A stretch of DNA of 64,000 nucleotides from Desulfosporosinus sp. Sb-LF (GCF_004766055.1 NZ_SPQR01000005.1:186001-250000); one strand, 5' to 3'; numbered from the stretch's first letter, positions 34,383-46,606 are shown. Program-made: numbers and translations. Notes: generated from the letters alone by a model not told the origin.

Positions 34383-35186
34383 CTACCAAGCTGTCAATCC
34401 ACCATCTACAATAATATTTTGCCCATTAACATAGCTAGAGGCATCAGATGCCAGAAAAATCAAGGCACCGACCATTTCCTCGGCTTGAGCCATCCTGCCC
34501 AGAGGAACCCTAGCGCTGTATTTTTCCTGAAACAACCCATTCTGCCCTGAGGATATCCCTCCAGGAGTAAGGGTATTAGCCCGGACCCCTTTTGGGCCCC
34601 AGTAAGTGGCCAAGTACTTAGTCATCGCCACCACTGCGCCCTTAGAGACCGAATAGATCAAAGGGGTATTGATCGAACCGCCAAGGTCTTCATACCACGA
34701 ACCTTCATATATTCTTTGATCTGGCCCAACTACACCATAAATGGAGCTAATATTGATTATGCTTCCTTGCCCTCTTTCCGCCATGCTAGGTCCCAACTCC
34801 CGGGTAGTAAGAAACATTGCAGTAACATTTACAGCCATTACTTGGTTCCAATCCTCCAAGGGGAATCTCTCCAAAGGCGCAAAGAAGTTGGCCGATTTTG
34901 CGGCTGCATTGTTAATCAGCACATCCACCCTGCCATAAGTTTCAAGTATTTGCCCTGCCCAAATCTTAACAGAAGCCTCATCTGCCAAGTTTACCGCAAA
35001 TGCAAGAGCTTCATCGTGGCCTGTGCTAATTTCTTTTGCTAAGGCAATACATTTCTCCTTATCCAAATCAGCTATTGCCACCTTCGCTCCGGCTTCAACC
35101 AAGCGGCGACAGTATAAAGAACCCAGGATTCCTGTTCCGCCAGTTACGACTATAACTTTGTCGTTAAGATCAAATTTCTTGTTCAT
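34383..35186 (-). CDS. Short-chain dehydrogenase/reductase
   Basis: 267 residues, classical SDR. TGGTGILGSLYCR binds the dinucleotide, NNAAA follows strand 4, the serine is in INISSIYG, and the catalytic pair is YSVSKGAVVAMTKYLA. The C-terminus DGGLTAW is typical. The start is at MNKKFDLNDK because GAGGTAGG lies immediately upstream; a 20-codon extension is unlikely. It lies 14 bp after the nitrilase gene and is last in the minus-strand operon. It probably reduces or oxidises a sugar intermediate. Confidence 0.85.
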   Translation of the reverse strand: MNKKFDLNDKVIVVTGGTGILGSLYCRRLVEAGAKVAIADLDKEKCIALAKEISTGHDEALAFAVNLADEASVKIWAGQILETYGRVDVLINNAAAKSANFFAPLERFPLEDWNQVMAVNVTAMFLTTRELGPSMAERGQGSIINISSIYGVVGPDQRIYEGSWYEDLGGSINTPLIYSVSKGAVVAMTKYLATYWGPKGVRANTLTPGGISSGQNGLFQEKYSARVPLGRMAQAEEMVGALIFLASDASSYVNGQNIIVDGGLTAW

Positions 35187-35200
35187 ACCTACCTCACTGT

Positions 35201-35977
35201 TCATAATACTTGTTTGTAAAAAACAGTTTTCCGATCTTTCTTGCAAGGGAAATCCATCCTGTATTGTTCTACTTTTGCTCTGTCTAGAGTTGCAATCAGT
35301 AACCCTTCCTGCTCTTCCATCTCCATAACGATATTTCCTTCCGGGTCTACCACCATGCTATTTCCGGAATAACAAAGCCCTCCCTTGTTCCCGACACAGT
35401 TGACTCCTGCGACAAACACCTGGTTTTCTATCGCTCTTGCCCTAAGAAGAGTTCGCCAATGCTCACTCCGAGTCTGTGGCCAGTTAGCAGGTACAATAAT
35501 TAATTGAACATGATCGGACACAGCCTGGAAGATTTCTGGAAATCTAAGATCATAGCAAATAAAGCCCGAAATATCAAATTCGTCGGTCCTAAAGGTTGCT
35601 AACTCTTCTCCACCGTAAAAATATTTGTCTTCCTCACTATACGAAAAAGGGTGGATTTTGGCATAATCGAATATCAACTTTCCCTCTGGTGAAACTACAC
35701 TGTAACGATTTCGCGCCTTATCCAGATACTTTTCTACCCAGCCGAAACCGATGTATAGAGCATACTTATGGGCCAAACCCTCGAAATATTTTACGCTCTC
35801 CCTACATAATTCGGCAGTTATGCTCGTTTTCATAGAAAAACCAGTAAGGGTCATCTCGGGAAACAATAGTAGCCGCACTTGATTATCCACTGCTAATTTT
35901 GTAAATTCTAGGACCTTAGCCTTGTTAAGCTCCTTGTCTTCCCAGGCTATATCCAACTGACACAGTCCAATTTTCAT
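35201..35977 (-). CDS. Carbon-nitrogen hydrolase (nitrilase superfamily)
   Basis: 258 residues. The Glu-Lys-Cys triad can be seen: E in LLLFPEMTLTGF, K in DYAKIHPFSY, C in GFICYDLRFPE. Family members are amidases, such as omega-amidases; the substrate here is unknown. Within a sugar operon it may act on an amide or carbamoyl-type substituent (inference). It lies 2 bp after the aminotransferase gene. Confidence 0.85.
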   Translation of the reverse strand: MKIGLCQLDIAWEDKELNKAKVLEFTKLAVDNQVRLLLFPEMTLTGFSMKTSITAELCRESVKYFEGLAHKYALYIGFGWVEKYLDKARNRYSVVSPEGKLIFDYAKIHPFSYSEEDKYFYGGEELATFRTDEFDISGFICYDLRFPEIFQAVSDHVQLIIVPANWPQTRSEHWRTLLRARAIENQVFVAGVNCVGNKGGLCYSGNSMVVDPEGNIVMEMEEQEGLLIATLDRAKVEQYRMDFPCKKDRKTVFYKQVL

Positions 35978-35979
35978 AG

Positions 35980-37281
35980 CTAATTCTTCTTTCTGAAGAC
36001 GGGTTTTATAGCACGCCCGTCGAGGTATTTTTCCACACCGTCTGTCAAGGCATTTTTGTACACATCCATACTTTTTCGGCCAGCTTCTAGAGCCAAATCT
36101 ATTAACTCGTCAGTATGAGCATAACTCAAGGCAACCCAAGGCATAAGCACCCCATTTTTAATCATTTCCTGGATGAATAAGGTCCTAAATTCCAAAGAGA
36201 CCTGGCCTTGTTGATCCTTAGTGATAAAGTTAGGCGAACAGGGCACGCCTATAAATTGAAGTTTGTCCCCTATACCGTTCTGGGTGGCAATTTGGTTCAT
36301 GCCCTCACAAAGACGCTTCCCCGAGCTCCAGAGTCTTCTTGTTACGTCAAGTTCTTTATATACATTGATCGTTTCCAATAAAGCACCTAGACCACACATT
36401 TCGGCTCCATGAGTCGTTGAAATCAAAAACACCCGATCCTTATCGTGGAGTAATCCACCAAGTTCCATAATTTCCCTTTTTCCGCATAGGGCAGCCACAG
36501 AAAATCCATTGGCCATACCCTTCCCGTAGGTTACCAGGTCGGGCTCGACATCATAGTATTTGCATGCTCCCTGCAAGTGCCATCTAAAACCCGTAATCAT
36601 CTCGTCTATAATGAAAACTGCCTTGTTTTCTTGACAGAGGTCTTTAATCTTATTTAAAAACCTATCTTTTGGCTCCTCGGTGGTCGCAGGTTCTAAAATT
36701 ACGCAAGCAATCTCACCCGGATATTCAGTGAACAACTTCTCTAATGATTCTATGTCGTTATAGTTAAAATTCAGGGTACGGGATTTATAAACATCAGGTA
36801 CGCCCGAGTTCATTACTGTATCCCCGATAAACCAGTCATCATATGAAAAGAAAGGATGTTGCGCGCATTTCGCCACATACTCCTTGCCGGTGTACGCCCT
36901 AGCCAATTTTATCCCGGCTGATGTTACTGTAGAACCGTTCTTGGCGAATTTGACCATCTCTACCCACGGTATCAACTGACACAGAGCCTCGGCGGCTTCA
37001 ACCTCAATTTTGGAGGCCCTAGTCAAATTGTTACCCTTGTGTATCTGCTCTATGGCAGCATTGGAAATCCGCTCAAAATTATAACCAAGCGTAACAGATC
37101 TTAACGCCATGCCAAAGTCCAGGTACTTATTGCCCTCAATATCCCAAACATAGGCGCCTTGGCCTTTTTCTAAAACAGGGGGAGCATTTAAAGGGTAGCT
37201 GTCGTCCGCCCGGCTGTAGGTATGGGACCCTGCTGGAATGTATCTGTGGGCTTTTTCCTGGTAAATTCGATTATTACTCAT
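35980..37281 (-). CDS. Class III aminotransferase (glutamate-1-semialdehyde aminomutase-like)
   Basis: 433 residues. The PLP Lys is in LVTYGKGMANGFSVAALCG; the aspartate contact is FIIDEMITGF. It resembles glutamate-1-semialdehyde 2,1-aminomutase (HemL), but the setting, among a cytidylyltransferase, oxidoreductase and SDR, points to amino-sugar synthesis. It overlaps the cytidylyltransferase gene by 8 bases. Confidence 0.85.
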   Translation of the reverse strand: MSNNRIYQEKAHRYIPAGSHTYSRADDSYPLNAPPVLEKGQGAYVWDIEGNKYLDFGMALRSVTLGYNFERISNAAIEQIHKGNNLTRASKIEVEAAEALCQLIPWVEMVKFAKNGSTVTSAGIKLARAYTGKEYVAKCAQHPFFSYDDWFIGDTVMNSGVPDVYKSRTLNFNYNDIESLEKLFTEYPGEIACVILEPATTEEPKDRFLNKIKDLCQENKAVFIIDEMITGFRWHLQGACKYYDVEPDLVTYGKGMANGFSVAALCGKREIMELGGLLHDKDRVFLISTTHGAEMCGLGALLETINVYKELDVTRRLWSSGKRLCEGMNQIATQNGIGDKLQFIGVPCSPNFITKDQQGQVSLEFRTLFIQEMIKNGVLMPWVALSYAHTDELIDLALEAGRKSMDVYKNALTDGVEKYLDGRAIKPVFRKKN

Positions 37282-38041
37282 TTTGGCTTAGCTCCTTTGT
37301 AACATTTTTATTAAAGTTGTGCCAGTATTCTATATTTATAGCTTCGTTCAACCTAAACATTTTCCTCGAAATCACCAATTCTACAACATCTCTATCTGAG
37401 ATCTCAATAACACCCTCACCTAGTGCCTCGATGAGAACCTTAAAAAAGTCAAAATCCATTTCATAGTCGAGGGTAAAGCGAAGCCGGTCATTGTTTTGAT
37501 GAAGACCCATATCGATATTGACTATTTTTTCAGTATCAAAAATCCTTCCCCAACCAGTTTCCAAAAAATCCTTACTATAACTTACCAAGGATTCCTCCAG
37601 GAAGTTCGTAGTATACCCGGTGCTATTCATCCCAAATGGCAAATTTGTAGTCTTCACATACTCTGCGCCAGAGTTCAGGGATTCATAAACACGCCTCGCC
37701 CCAGTCACAGAACATAGGATATCGTCACCATCAATTGAAATAATGCTGTCAAACCCCAGTGCCTTTGCAGCCTGAAGATGTCTCAAGGGGATATTATTAG
37801 GTGACCCATAAAAGACCCTTACTCCAAACCGTTCTAGAGCCTCAAATTCCCGGTTTTCCACTTCATCCGAAGTCGTAATAACAACCTCTACATGGGCATC
37901 CCCTATTTCCCGCTTGAACTCGGCAGTTAGCCTCTTAATCAAATAAACTATTATTGCCTTGCCGTTAACCTCAAGCAGATGCTTTTTCTTGAGTCTTGTG
38001 GAACCAAGCCTAGCCGTAATAAAGATACCTGTTTTCATCAC
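37274..38041 (-). CDS. SpsF-like cytidylyltransferase
   Basis: 255 residues. ITARLGSTRLKKKHLLEVNGKAI is the CTP-binding signature of the CMP-sugar/SpsF family; SIDGDDILCS supplies the metal-binding aspartates. It would activate an acidic sugar as a CMP derivative. It could be the missing activating enzyme for the legionaminic-type acid made by the facing operon, or act in its own pathway. It overlaps both neighbours by 4-8 bases. Confidence 0.8.
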   Translation of the reverse strand: MMKTGIFITARLGSTRLKKKHLLEVNGKAIIVYLIKRLTAEFKREIGDAHVEVVITTSDEVENREFEALERFGVRVFYGSPNNIPLRHLQAAKALGFDSIISIDGDDILCSVTGARRVYESLNSGAEYVKTTNLPFGMNSTGYTTNFLEESLVSYSKDFLETGWGRIFDTEKIVNIDMGLHQNNDRLRFTLDYEMDFDFFKVLIEALGEGVIEISDRDVVELVISRKMFRLNEAINIEYWHNFNKNVTKELSQNE

Positions 38042-39051
38042 TCAAACCTCACATAAACTGAGCTATTATCTGCTTCCTCAATTGCATAAAGCAATTCTAA
38101 AACCTTATGATCATGTTCCATGGAGTTGACAAAGTGGTGTTTACCCTCTACTGCTTCAACAAAGCACCTAATCTCCTCAATGTACATGTTTTCTCCAATA
38201 TTTTGGTTATAACCTATTGCCGCGCCTTCCATTATATAAGTTCTTTCTTCCCAGCTTGTTGTTTCGGGATCATACAACTTTATATAATTAAAATCCCAGT
38301 CCCAAATCAATTGCTTCTTGTTTCCATTGATCATAAGCCTTCTAGTAGCGTGCCTTGAAACCACGTCAACCGTAATAGATGCCAGAAAGTTCTCATAGTC
38401 TAGCAAAAAGTTGTAGGTATCATCGATAGTATCAGCACCTGCTATTTCAATGGTTTTTCTAAAATTACCGCACACCCTTTTAGGAAACCCAAATAGTTTT
38501 GTTACCCAAGTCAGTTCAAATGGTACAATTTCGCGTCCTCCACCCGTAATTGGATTGGACACGTAGTAGTCGTTTACCTTTTCATAGCTATGCCAATCAG
38601 GCAAGTATTGGCCAGAGTGAAGTACGACATTGGATATTTTTCCAAGCTCCCCTGAATTTAAAATCTGAGAAATTATGACTATGGCTGGGTGAAAAAGTAA
38701 GGTAGCAGATGGGGCCGCAACTAAAGCCTTTTTAGCCAATTTTTCCTTTATAAGTTCCATGTCCGTATCCACAACGCTTGCTTCCACAAAAAACGGTAAA
38801 CTGAAGGTAATTGCTTGTTTAATATACTGGTGGTGTAGATCTGGGGGAACCGAAATGATTAAAGCATCTGGTTGAGCCTCATTAATTGCCATTAAGAAGT
38901 CCGTAAACGTTTCGAGCTTGTAGTTTTGTTCAACCTCTGCCCGTCTGTCTTCCCTGGTGTCAAAGCCGAAGACCTGGTTATACCCAAGGGCTTTTAAACA
39001 CCGTATCCTTCTCTTACCCATAGAACCTAAACCGACAACCAAAAATTTCAT
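38038..39051 (-). CDS. Gfo/Idh/MocA family oxidoreductase
   Basis: 337 residues. The N-terminal Rossmann fold KFLVVGLGSMGKRRIRCL binds NAD(P); VSVPPDLHHQYIKQA and the C-terminal alpha/beta domain (PITGGGREIVPFELTW) fit the family. The substrate is probably a nucleotide sugar or free sugar. The start is at MKFLVV, which has AAGGGG ~7 bases upstream. The operon continues with four overlapping genes. Confidence 0.86.
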   Translation of the reverse strand: MKFLVVGLGSMGKRRIRCLKALGYNQVFGFDTREDRRAEVEQNYKLETFTDFLMAINEAQPDALIISVPPDLHHQYIKQAITFSLPFFVEASVVDTDMELIKEKLAKKALVAAPSATLLFHPAIVIISQILNSGELGKISNVVLHSGQYLPDWHSYEKVNDYYVSNPITGGGREIVPFELTWVTKLFGFPKRVCGNFRKTIEIAGADTIDDTYNFLLDYENFLASITVDVVSRHATRRLMINGNKKQLIWDWDFNYIKLYDPETTSWEERTYIMEGAAIGYNQNIGENMYIEEIRCFVEAVEGKHHFVNSMEHDHKVLELLYAIEEADNSSVYVRFE

Positions 39052-39149
39052 AATTCTAGCCCCTTCCAGCACACTAATACCTTACAATACAAGCGCATGG
39101 GAGGCATCCTCGCCGGTAGATTCAGCCTTCCATGCGCCTCTATTTCTTT

Positions 39150-40415
39150 CTATTCGGGAGATTCTATTCCCAATACCCGCTCCAAATAGTTCTTATTGTA
39201 CAGAACCGCTTCATTTTTAGGAGAATAATTTCTGGCAATCTCATTATGCTCATAGGCCAACTCATGGTTTCCTAAGCGATCATAACAAACACACAACTGT
39301 ACATGAGGTAACCACATCAATCTGCTATCACTAGGCTTTTCTAATTGAACAGCCAACTTGTACCAGAAAATTGCCTGTTCATATTGCTCAATATCCGAAA
39401 AATATAAACCTAAATGACAACAAAAGTCAGCTCTTGGAGGAGCATATTCAAAGGATTTAAAGATATATTTAAGCTTTTTGTCCTTTTCTCCTAATGCCAG
39501 ATAATAATCATACAGTTTTTCACAAATAGAAATCTTTTCTTCAACCCCACCCTGTCCTGTCTTCAAAAATTCCTGATACGCTTCAATTGTCCGCTGATTG
39601 CTTTCTATTATTAATTCCCTTAGTTCTACTCCGGACAGACAGTCATGGACTCCTAGTTCATCTTCAACAAATTTTTTCTGTTCCTCACTTATGGCTTGCG
39701 TTAGACCCCTAAACAATTCTGTGGCATAAATACCAATTGGGTAATCCTGATAACTATATTTACGAGGCATAAGCGGTTCTCCACTATTCTCCAAATGGGC
39801 TGGCTCCCCAAAGATGAAAAAGGGAATACCCATTTCTACAGCGTAAAAAGAATAAGAACCCACTTGATTAGAGGTTGCATATTTGTGACTTCTGAGGATA
39901 TCGTAAAATTTCTGGACATGTTCAAATCCTAGCACGGTGCCTTCCCCGGCACTTACAACATTGAATCCGTGTTTTTTATATACTGCATCCTTCTGTCTTT
40001 CTAAATCATGAACGTGCAAACATATTGTTATCGGATGATACTCGGTCGGAAGACTTTTCAGTTGCTCACAATACTCATCTATATCGAATACTGCGTCAAT
40101 TAGTGGAGTGGAATGTGCAGGAAAGGCTACTGTGCCATTAGCAGCTATATCCTTTTCAATTTGCCTTAATTTACGATAGTGTACAAAAGGCGCACCCATG
40201 ATTGCTGCAGGAATACTACTTACTTCATTCCACTCTTGTAGACGTCTTTTACTCCAAACTAACATTAGGGGCTGATCGGTCCGAAGATCGTATGGATTAG
40301 GCTCCGGTAAAGGATTCCACCCATGCTCATAGCGACATAATAGAGGTAACTTTGATGGGCCGCTAACGTATTCACTTATAATCGCATAAAGTCCGTACCA
40401 TGAATATAGATTCAT
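39150..40415 (-). CDS. Putative glycosyltransferase with C-terminal TPR domain
   Basis: 421 residues. The first ~265 residues are unfamiliar, but ITICLHVHDLERQKDAVYKKHGF and SNQVGSYSFYAVEMGIPFFIFGEP resemble the nucleotide-sugar binding half of GT-B enzymes. The last ~150 residues are TPR-like (KLKYIFKSFEYAPPRADFCC, YEQAIFWYKLAVQLEKP) and closely match the C-terminus of the next gene (40550-41656). The shared tail suggests that both enzymes bind the same partner. It likely modifies a surface protein or glycan. Confidence 0.6.
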   Translation of the reverse strand: MNLYSWYGLYAIISEYVSGPSKLPLLCRYEHGWNPLPEPNPYDLRTDQPLMLVWSKRRLQEWNEVSSIPAAIMGAPFVHYRKLRQIEKDIAANGTVAFPAHSTPLIDAVFDIDEYCEQLKSLPTEYHPITICLHVHDLERQKDAVYKKHGFNVVSAGEGTVLGFEHVQKFYDILRSHKYATSNQVGSYSFYAVEMGIPFFIFGEPAHLENSGEPLMPRKYSYQDYPIGIYATELFRGLTQAISEEQKKFVEDELGVHDCLSGVELRELIIESNQRTIEAYQEFLKTGQGGVEEKISICEKLYDYYLALGEKDKKLKYIFKSFEYAPPRADFCCHLGLYFSDIEQYEQAIFWYKLAVQLEKPSDSRLMWLPHVQLCVCYDRLGNHELAYEHNEIARNYSPKNEAVLYNKNYLERVLGIESPE

Positions 40416-40506
40416 AATTTACCACCTATTTATTTTTTTCCGGGGTTATTATACATTATGTTTTCATCTTCTCATGTGTGCGCTTTCTAAAGGCACTTTA
40501 CGGGAT

Positions 40507-40533
40507 GAGCCCCTTAATTTTGCCAAGGGGCTC
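40507..40533. repeat. Hairpin between the two TPR glycosyltransferase genes
   Basis: A 9-bp stem GAGCCCCTT (40507-40515) / AAGGGGCTC (40525-40533) without a T-run on the minus strand. It may set relative expression of the two genes or stabilise the mRNA. The arm is part of the terminator stem at 41745-41778. Confidence 0.45.
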
Positions 40534-40549
40534 CAGTTCAAAGATTTCC

Positions 40550-41656
40550 CTAATCTTTTTCCGTATTCTCTAAATGCAATACACCCTTTAAATAGTTCCT
40601 GTTATAAATAATCTTCGGATCGTCTGGAATATAATTTCCAGCTAGTTCATTATGCTGATATGCTAACTCATGCTTGCCTAAGCGGTCATAACAAACGCAT
40701 AACTGTAAATGTGGTAACCACGTCCAACAAGATTCAATCATAGGTCCCCAGCAGTCAACAGGCTTTTCTAATTGAGTAGCTGTTTTATACCAAAAAGCAC
40801 CCTGATCATATTGCTCAGCACACAAAAAGTAATAACCTAGGCGACAGCAAAACTCAGCCCTTGGGGTGGTATATTCAAAGGATTTTAGGATATATTCGAG
40901 TTCTTTATCCTTGTCGCCTAACCTCTGATAACAATCTGCGAGTTTCCCACAAGCTGCAAGGATATCCTCGACCCATCCCTGCTTTGTTTTTAGAAACTTT
41001 TGATAAGTTCCGATGGCTCGTTTATCGAATCCATGGTCGTAAAGTTCGTTGGCATAATAAAATAAATCCCTCGGAGAAAATGATTCCCCTCTGGCCTTAC
41101 GTTTCTCATATATTTTTAGGTTACGATCAGAATGATCACTGTCCGAGCCCATGTGTGTTACACAAATATCTGAGTTTAAAACAGGTCCATATACATCTAA
41201 ATATTCATGCACCGCCCCAACCCAATGAAAGTTCTTGCTCCTTTTTACCAAGCGGTTTCTCCTTAAACTAAAGGTAACCGCTCCGGACTGATCGAACGTT
41301 AAAAGATAAGGCATGTTCACAACGTCTATCTGCGGATCTAAAGTTTTCTTTAACTTGAGGAACCGCTCGCGATCCAAGTCCGCTAAAACATCATCGGCAT
41401 CCAGCCAAAGAATATAGTCATTGATTGCTTTGCTGAAAGCGAAATTACGAGCGGCTGCGAAATCATCAATCCAAGCAAAATCAAAGATGGTATTAGTATA
41501 TTCTCTAACTATTTCTTTTGTACGATCCGTTGAACCAGTATCAACGATGACTATTTCATCTGGGACACCTTTAACAGAATCTAAACAACGGGCAATCGTG
41601 TTCTCCTCGTTACGGACAATCATACATAAACTAATTTTTATTTCCTTATCTTCCAT
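40550..41656 (-). CDS. Family 2 glycosyltransferase with TPR tail
   Basis: 368 residues. The GT-A domain begins ISLCMIVRNEENTIARCLDSV, with IVDTGSTDRT and the DxD-type metal site WLDADDVL. From ~215 a TPR region follows (YQKFLKTKQGWVEDILAACGKL...). This GT2-TPR combination is common next to surface or spore glycoproteins in Firmicutes. It is first in the minus-strand sugar operon and immediately downstream of the collagen-like gene, a plausible acceptor. Confidence 0.85.
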   Translation of the reverse strand: MEDKEIKISLCMIVRNEENTIARCLDSVKGVPDEIVIVDTGSTDRTKEIVREYTNTIFDFAWIDDFAAARNFAFSKAINDYILWLDADDVLADLDRERFLKLKKTLDPQIDVVNMPYLLTFDQSGAVTFSLRRNRLVKRSKNFHWVGAVHEYLDVYGPVLNSDICVTHMGSDSDHSDRNLKIYEKRKARGESFSPRDLFYYANELYDHGFDKRAIGTYQKFLKTKQGWVEDILAACGKLADCYQRLGDKDKELEYILKSFEYTTPRAEFCCRLGYYFLCAEQYDQGAFWYKTATQLEKPVDCWGPMIESCWTWLPHLQLCVCYDRLGKHELAYQHNELAGNYIPDDPKIIYNRNYLKGVLHLENTEKD

Positions 41657-41737
41657 TTTTCAATCTCCTCTAAAAAACGATTATTATCTATATATTCAAA
41701 CCAAAACTGGAATGGAAGTTTTCTATTCTACCAAAGA

Positions 41738-41778
41738 GTAAAAAAAGAGCCCCTTGGTGCTGGCACCAAGGGGCTCTT
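41738..41778 (-). terminator. Terminator of the collagen-like gene
   Basis: Minus-strand stem of 15-16 bp (41745-41760 with 41763-41778) followed by TTTTTTT. It lies 39 bp after the collagen-like stop. Confidence 0.88.
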
Positions 41779-41816
41779 GATATTAAAGGGCGTAGTTTCT
41801 AGTCAGTTTACCCGCC

Positions 41817-44333
<2,517 letters not shown>

Positions 44334-44934
44334 TGACTCCCCTCCTTAATTATTTGTAATAAATTTACAATAGTTGGTTTAAACTCCTTGACTACAGCTG
44401 TATGGAGGTTCTGTATGACACAGTCATCGCTAATGATTGTTATTGCGGTCTAACGCCTGCAACTGTAGTGCTTCAAAAAAACCTCTCGTTAAACACGCAT
44501 ACGGACAGTGCCCCCATAATCCCGGGTTACTTTATTGTATTTTTCTTGTCCGCCAATTGTTACAAATTTCCATTCCATATAACAAAAGCTGCTAATTATT
44601 TTCTAATTAACAGCTTTTGTTCTTGGCGATGGAGTGCCATTTGAAAGAGCATCTGAATTTAGCACATTGTAACGAGTTAGATGCTTGCGAAGTTTTCCTC
44701 TTGCTGGGCGTCGATAGTACCTTCCAGGTTAAAAGATGGTATTGTATTGTTCATGTCCCCTTGATGTTACCTTTAGCTTTGGCCTTGGGTCATGATCCAA
44801 AGTGGCTTGAAAAGACATAAGAAGAATCATTTGCCTAAAACGACAAAATCCGCGACTTCTTGCTATTCGAAGCCACGGATCTGTCGTTCCTTGCTAATTG
44901 CCCTTTTACACACTTCAAGTTAAAAGCCTTAGTG
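44334..44934. other. Intergenic stretch upstream of the collagen-like gene
   Basis: A long hairpin occurs at about 44582-44620 (ACAAAAGCTG with CAGCTTTTGT, plus an inner TAATTA pair). Plus-strand frames of 60-80 codons lack ribosome sites and known motifs, so I do not call them. The minus-strand promoter for the collagen-like gene should be near 44350-44420; no canonical -35/-10 is evident, which would fit a sporulation sigma factor. Confidence 0.4.
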
Positions 44935-45255
44935 TTAACTCGAAAGATTTTTGTCCTTACTAAACGAATGGAAAAAGTCATGAGCAAAGTTTGCTCCCTT
45001 TCCAATCACAAGCCCTGTTATCGCTACACCAATCATAGGGTTCATGATTTTAACATTTAATAGCATAAATGCGTCAATATTTGCCTGAAAGGCAAAGAGT
45101 AAACCACATGCTAAACTCAGTACTTCTAACGTCAAAGGCCTAAACTTATCTGGCAAAAAGGGAATAGAATAAATAACATCTTTAAAAATGTCAACCAATT
45201 TCTCTACCACAACGGCTAAGAGAAAAACCAAAGCAAGCCCATCCACAGCCTTCAC
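44935..45255 (-). CDS. Small membrane protein of unknown function
   Basis: 106 residues with three hydrophobic segments (LALVFLLAVVVEKLVDIF, TLEVLSLACGLLFAFQA, MIGVAITGLVIGKGANF). The size and layout are holin-like, but no phage genes are nearby. GTG 45255 is assumed; a second GTG four codons later (MDGLALVF) has AGAGGTG 6 bases upstream and is as likely. Confidence 0.6.
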   Translation of the reverse strand: MKAVDGLALVFLLAVVVEKLVDIFKDVIYSIPFLPDKFRPLTLEVLSLACGLLFAFQANIDAFMLLNVKIMNPMIGVAITGLVIGKGANFAHDFFHSFSKDKNLSS

Positions 45256-45368
45256 CTCTATTAATCCAGCTTCTCCCGTTGAATATATTCCATTATATTC
45301 CTAAGGCTTTGAAAGGTTCTTTGGCTTTCAAGTTAACTCTATTTCACCTACTAATGCTTTAAAACGTC

Positions 45369-45414
45369 AAGAGCCTTCCACCACTTTCATGCGTGAAAGT
45401 AGTGGAAGGCTCTT
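45369..45414. terminator. Terminator of the homocysteine operon
   Basis: A 21-bp stem with one G-U pair (45369-45389 with 45394-45414) and a 4-base loop, 40 bp past the UPF0280 stop. Plus-strand TTGTTTTG also follows it. Confidence 0.82.
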
Positions 45415-45453
45415 GTTTTGCTTTCGGATAAATGCAACAATTTATCATTATGC

Positions 45454-46200
45454 TTATGAAGTCATTGGAGTTAATTTTACATTTCCTCGAACAGCCAACC
45501 GATCGTCGTTAATGATCAATACACCCGTTATCCCCTTGATTTCCGAGGCAAATTCAAGGGCTCGTTCTAAATCATCCATTGTCTGAACAAGGTTCCCACA
45601 TGCCGTTGCTACCGCATCTGCCAAAGCGACCGAGGGGGACAGTACAACAACAGCGTCGGCTAAGCCAAAGCTCAACGAATGACCCACTTTTCCAGACGAA
45701 GTACAAATTCCCAGCGGGGTTTGATCCGGCCGGATCTCAAGAGCCACCCGATTAGACAGGGGCGAATTTCCTGCAAAAATCCCGACTTTACGAATACAAC
45801 TCGTACGCAAGAAGATATCCCCACCGTTTTCCACAATCACGTCCTTGGAGCGTTTGGCAATCGCTTTCCCGACCCACTCTGCCACGGCCCCTGCAACCGC
45901 AGCCATCGGTCCCACACCTGCAAGTCGCCCGGCTTCCGCCATAGTTTGAACCATTAAAGGAGCATCTGGCAAAACAGAGTATGGGATTAGAGCGTTCAGG
46001 AAACCGGGATCCCTCTGAACATAGTCTTCAAGAGGCCTTCGGCAGGCCTGAATCGTCTCTTCTACCCACTTCACAAGTTGAGCTGAAAACCGGTCTTTGC
46101 GAACCCCGATGTCCAGGTCAGTTTCTTGCACTGCCAGTTGAAAATGCACCAGATCCGCCTGGCGATGCTGTTGCCGGTAAATACGTTCCGTAAAATCCAA
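45454..46200 (-). CDS. UPF0280 family protein (COG2122)
   Basis: 248 residues. The central region (AEAGRLAGVGPMAAVAGAVAEWVGKA, VENGGDIFLR, SGKVGHSLSFGLADAVVV) is the family signature and resembles the FAD-binding ApbE/thiamine-type fold. In methanogens the COG2122 protein works with DUF39 and NIL-ferredoxin proteins in making homocysteine from sulfide and aspartate semialdehyde at low sulfide. The TTG start directly follows the stop of the NIL-ferredoxin gene. Confidence 0.9.
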   Translation of the reverse strand: MDFTERIYRQQHRQADLVHFQLAVQETDLDIGVRKDRFSAQLVKWVEETIQACRRPLEDYVQRDPGFLNALIPYSVLPDAPLMVQTMAEAGRLAGVGPMAAVAGAVAEWVGKAIAKRSKDVIVENGGDIFLRTSCIRKVGIFAGNSPLSNRVALEIRPDQTPLGICTSSGKVGHSLSFGLADAVVVLSPSVALADAVATACGNLVQTMDDLERALEFASEIKGITGVLIINDDRLAVRGNVKLTPMTS

Positions 46201-46602
46201 TTACAAATGAACCTCCATGGCCCGCATCGGGCAAACTTTCGTACAAAGGCGACAAACAATGCATTGGTCTCCATCAAAGCGGACTTCCATAGATGGGCGT
46301 TCCATATATAAGGCTCCGGTCGGGCAAAGCCCAGTGCATGCACCGCACATGACACACTTTTCTTCATTTCGCACAATTTCTTGTTTGAGATCCTGTACGG
46401 AGACCCCCAGATTACGCAAATAGTTTAGTCCTTCTTCACTTTGATCTCCAGTGACCTCCAAAATCATCGTTCCTTCTTTTTGAGGGTTAACGTCTGCTTT
46501 CACAATATTAACCACCAAATCGTAGTCTTTAACCAAACGATATACAATCGGTTTCACCGAGATATCTGTCCCAAAACGCAAAACAATTCTCTTCGGCGAC
46601 AT
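46201..46602 (-). CDS. NIL-domain 4Fe-4S ferredoxin
   Basis: 133 residues. The N-terminal NIL domain (IVLRFGTDISVKPIVYRLV) also occurs in methionine importers. Two cluster motifs follow: CVMCGACTGLCP and CIVCRLCTKVCP. It is expected to pass electrons to or assemble with the DUF39 protein in homocysteine synthesis. It lies 4 bp after that gene. Confidence 0.92.
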   Translation of the reverse strand: MSPKRIVLRFGTDISVKPIVYRLVKDYDLVVNIVKADVNPQKEGTMILEVTGDQSEEGLNYLRNLGVSVQDLKQEIVRNEEKCVMCGACTGLCPTGALYMERPSMEVRFDGDQCIVCRLCTKVCPMRAMEVHL

Positions 46603-46606
46603 TGAA

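Noticed and set aside
44402-44820. Plus-strand frames of 67-80 codons
   Set aside because: No ribosome sites or recognisable domains, and a long hairpin interrupts the area.
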